64,000 bases of DNA from Profundibacter amoris (GTDB lineage Bacteria > Pseudomonadota > Alphaproteobacteria > Rhodobacterales > Rhodobacteraceae): positions 1,378,001-1,442,000 of the forward strand of contig NZ_CP032125.1 in NCBI RefSeq assembly GCF_003544895.1, in the 5' to 3' direction. Shown piece by piece: positions 63,530 through 64,000 of this stretch (positions within the stretch are counted from its first letter, which is position 1; every line of letters begins with the position of its first letter). Position numbers and translations under genes: made by a program. The notes below the pieces were generated by a model. That model was not told the origin of the DNA and did not search any database. It worked only from the letters and a program-made list of their open reading frames with translations.

Positions 63530-64000
63530 ATGGTTGCAAACCGTTGGGACGACATCGAGGCGAAAAATATTGCGGCAGAGGCGGGGGCGGACCCGGCGGA
63601 TCGGGATTTGGCGGTTCAGGCTTACGCCTCGCGGCTGCTGGGGGCGGATATGGCGCTGGTGCAGCATGGCGGTGGCAATACCTCCTGCAAGGTGCTGCGC
63701 AAGGATTTGTTCGGCAATGACGTGAAAGTGCTGCATGTGAAGGGCAGCGGCAATGATCTGGCACAGATCACACCGGCGGGGATGCCGGCGGTGCGGCTGG
63801 AGCCATTGCTGGCCCTGCGCGCGCTCGATGCTCTGTCGGACGAGGATATGGTGAACACCGTGCGCTGCAACATGCTGGACGCCAGCGGGCCGAATCCGTC
63901 GGTGGAAATCCTGCTGCACGCCTATCTGCCACACGCCTTTATCGACCACACCCACGCCACCACCATGCTGGCGATTGCCGATCTGCCCGATGCGGCGGCT
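63530..64000 (+). CDS. Class II aldolase domain, RhaD-type aldolase/dehydrogenase (partial)
   Basis: 157 codons visible, open to the window end. The class II aldolase/adducin fold shows LVQHGGGNTSCKVLRKDLFG, HVKGSGNDLAQITPAG, VNTVRCNMLDASGPNPSVE and the metal-binding pair in FIDHTHATTMLAIADLPDA. These match bifunctional RhaD-type proteins (about 690 residues) in which an aldolase is joined to a short-chain dehydrogenase. Such an enzyme could split a ketose-1-phosphate to DHAP and an aldehyde and oxidise the latter. The C-terminal part is not visible, so bifunctionality is inferred. It is divergent from the SorC-type regulator. Confidence 0.85.
   Translation, partial: MVANRWDDIEAKNIAAEAGADPADRDLAVQAYASRLLGADMALVQHGGGNTSCKVLRKDLFGNDVKVLHVKGSGNDLAQITPAGMPAVRLEPLLALRALDALSDEDMVNTVRCNMLDASGPNPSVEILLHAYLPHAFIDHTHATTMLAIADLPDAAA

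Overview
The window looks like chromosome from an alphaproteobacterium of the Rhodobacterales (roseobacter) type. The evidence is the GC-rich coding sequence, dense operons with ATGA and TGATG start/stop overlaps, a degP-response regulator-histidine kinase block, abundant solute-binding-protein transporters, and a PstS-like/OmpA fusion. The taxon is inferred from gene content, not from a marker gene; I recognised no rRNA or tRNA gene.

Layout. (1) 1-5166, minus strand: a CGNR-type regulator leads an operon of aldehyde dehydrogenase, a diaminopimelate-decarboxylase-type PLP enzyme, a GMC flavo-alcohol dehydrogenase and a protein cut by the window edge. (2) About 5.4-23.4 kb: a layered accessory island. 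It holds a four-gene serine-recombinase cassette, an XRE/ImmA-type repressor-protease pair divergent from three genes of unknown role, phage-like genes ending in a truncated P-loop ATPase, a WYL regulator with an SNF2-type helicase (remnant of a defence locus), a RepB/ParB-like gene, a second serine recombinase destroyed by a low-GC DUF6236-like gene, an XRE regulator, and a HipBA toxin-antitoxin pair. (3) 23.4-35.2 kb: a malonate-type catabolic operon (oligopeptide-class ABC transporter, malonyl-CoA decarboxylase, amidase, malonyl-CoA synthetase-like ligase, FGGY kinase) with a divergent IclR regulator. (4) 35.4-44.9 kb: surface polysaccharide genes, including a CDP-6-deoxyhexose route with a C-methyltransferase, a second related methyltransferase, a CmcI-type methyltransferase and two GT2 glycosyltransferases. 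(5) 45.0-50.1 kb: cardiolipin synthase, histidine kinase, OmpR-type regulator and DegP-type protease (minus strand). (6) 50.8-53.9 kb: two exported proteins, a BMP-family binding protein and a PstS-like/OmpA fusion. (7) 54.0-64.0 kb: a sugar-phosphate regulon with a ribose-type ABC transporter, RbsD/FucU mutarotase, RPE-like epimerase and LsrF-like thiolase, divergent from mtnK-mtnA, then an LsrR/SorC regulator divergent from a RhaD-type aldolase/dehydrogenase that runs off the window.

How they work together. Region 7 reads as import and breakdown of 5-methylthioribose, 5-deoxyribose or a similar sugar, combining methylthioribose-salvage enzymes with AI-2-type (Lsr) enzymes under one SorC regulator. 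Region 3 reads as import of a malonyl amide or related compound, its hydrolysis to malonate, and conversion to acetyl-CoA. The island is a mosaic of insertions within insertions. Its least understood part is the divergent three-gene unit at 9.4-11.8 kb. Several promoter regions carry clear dyads or repeats that match their neighbouring regulators; these are listed separately.
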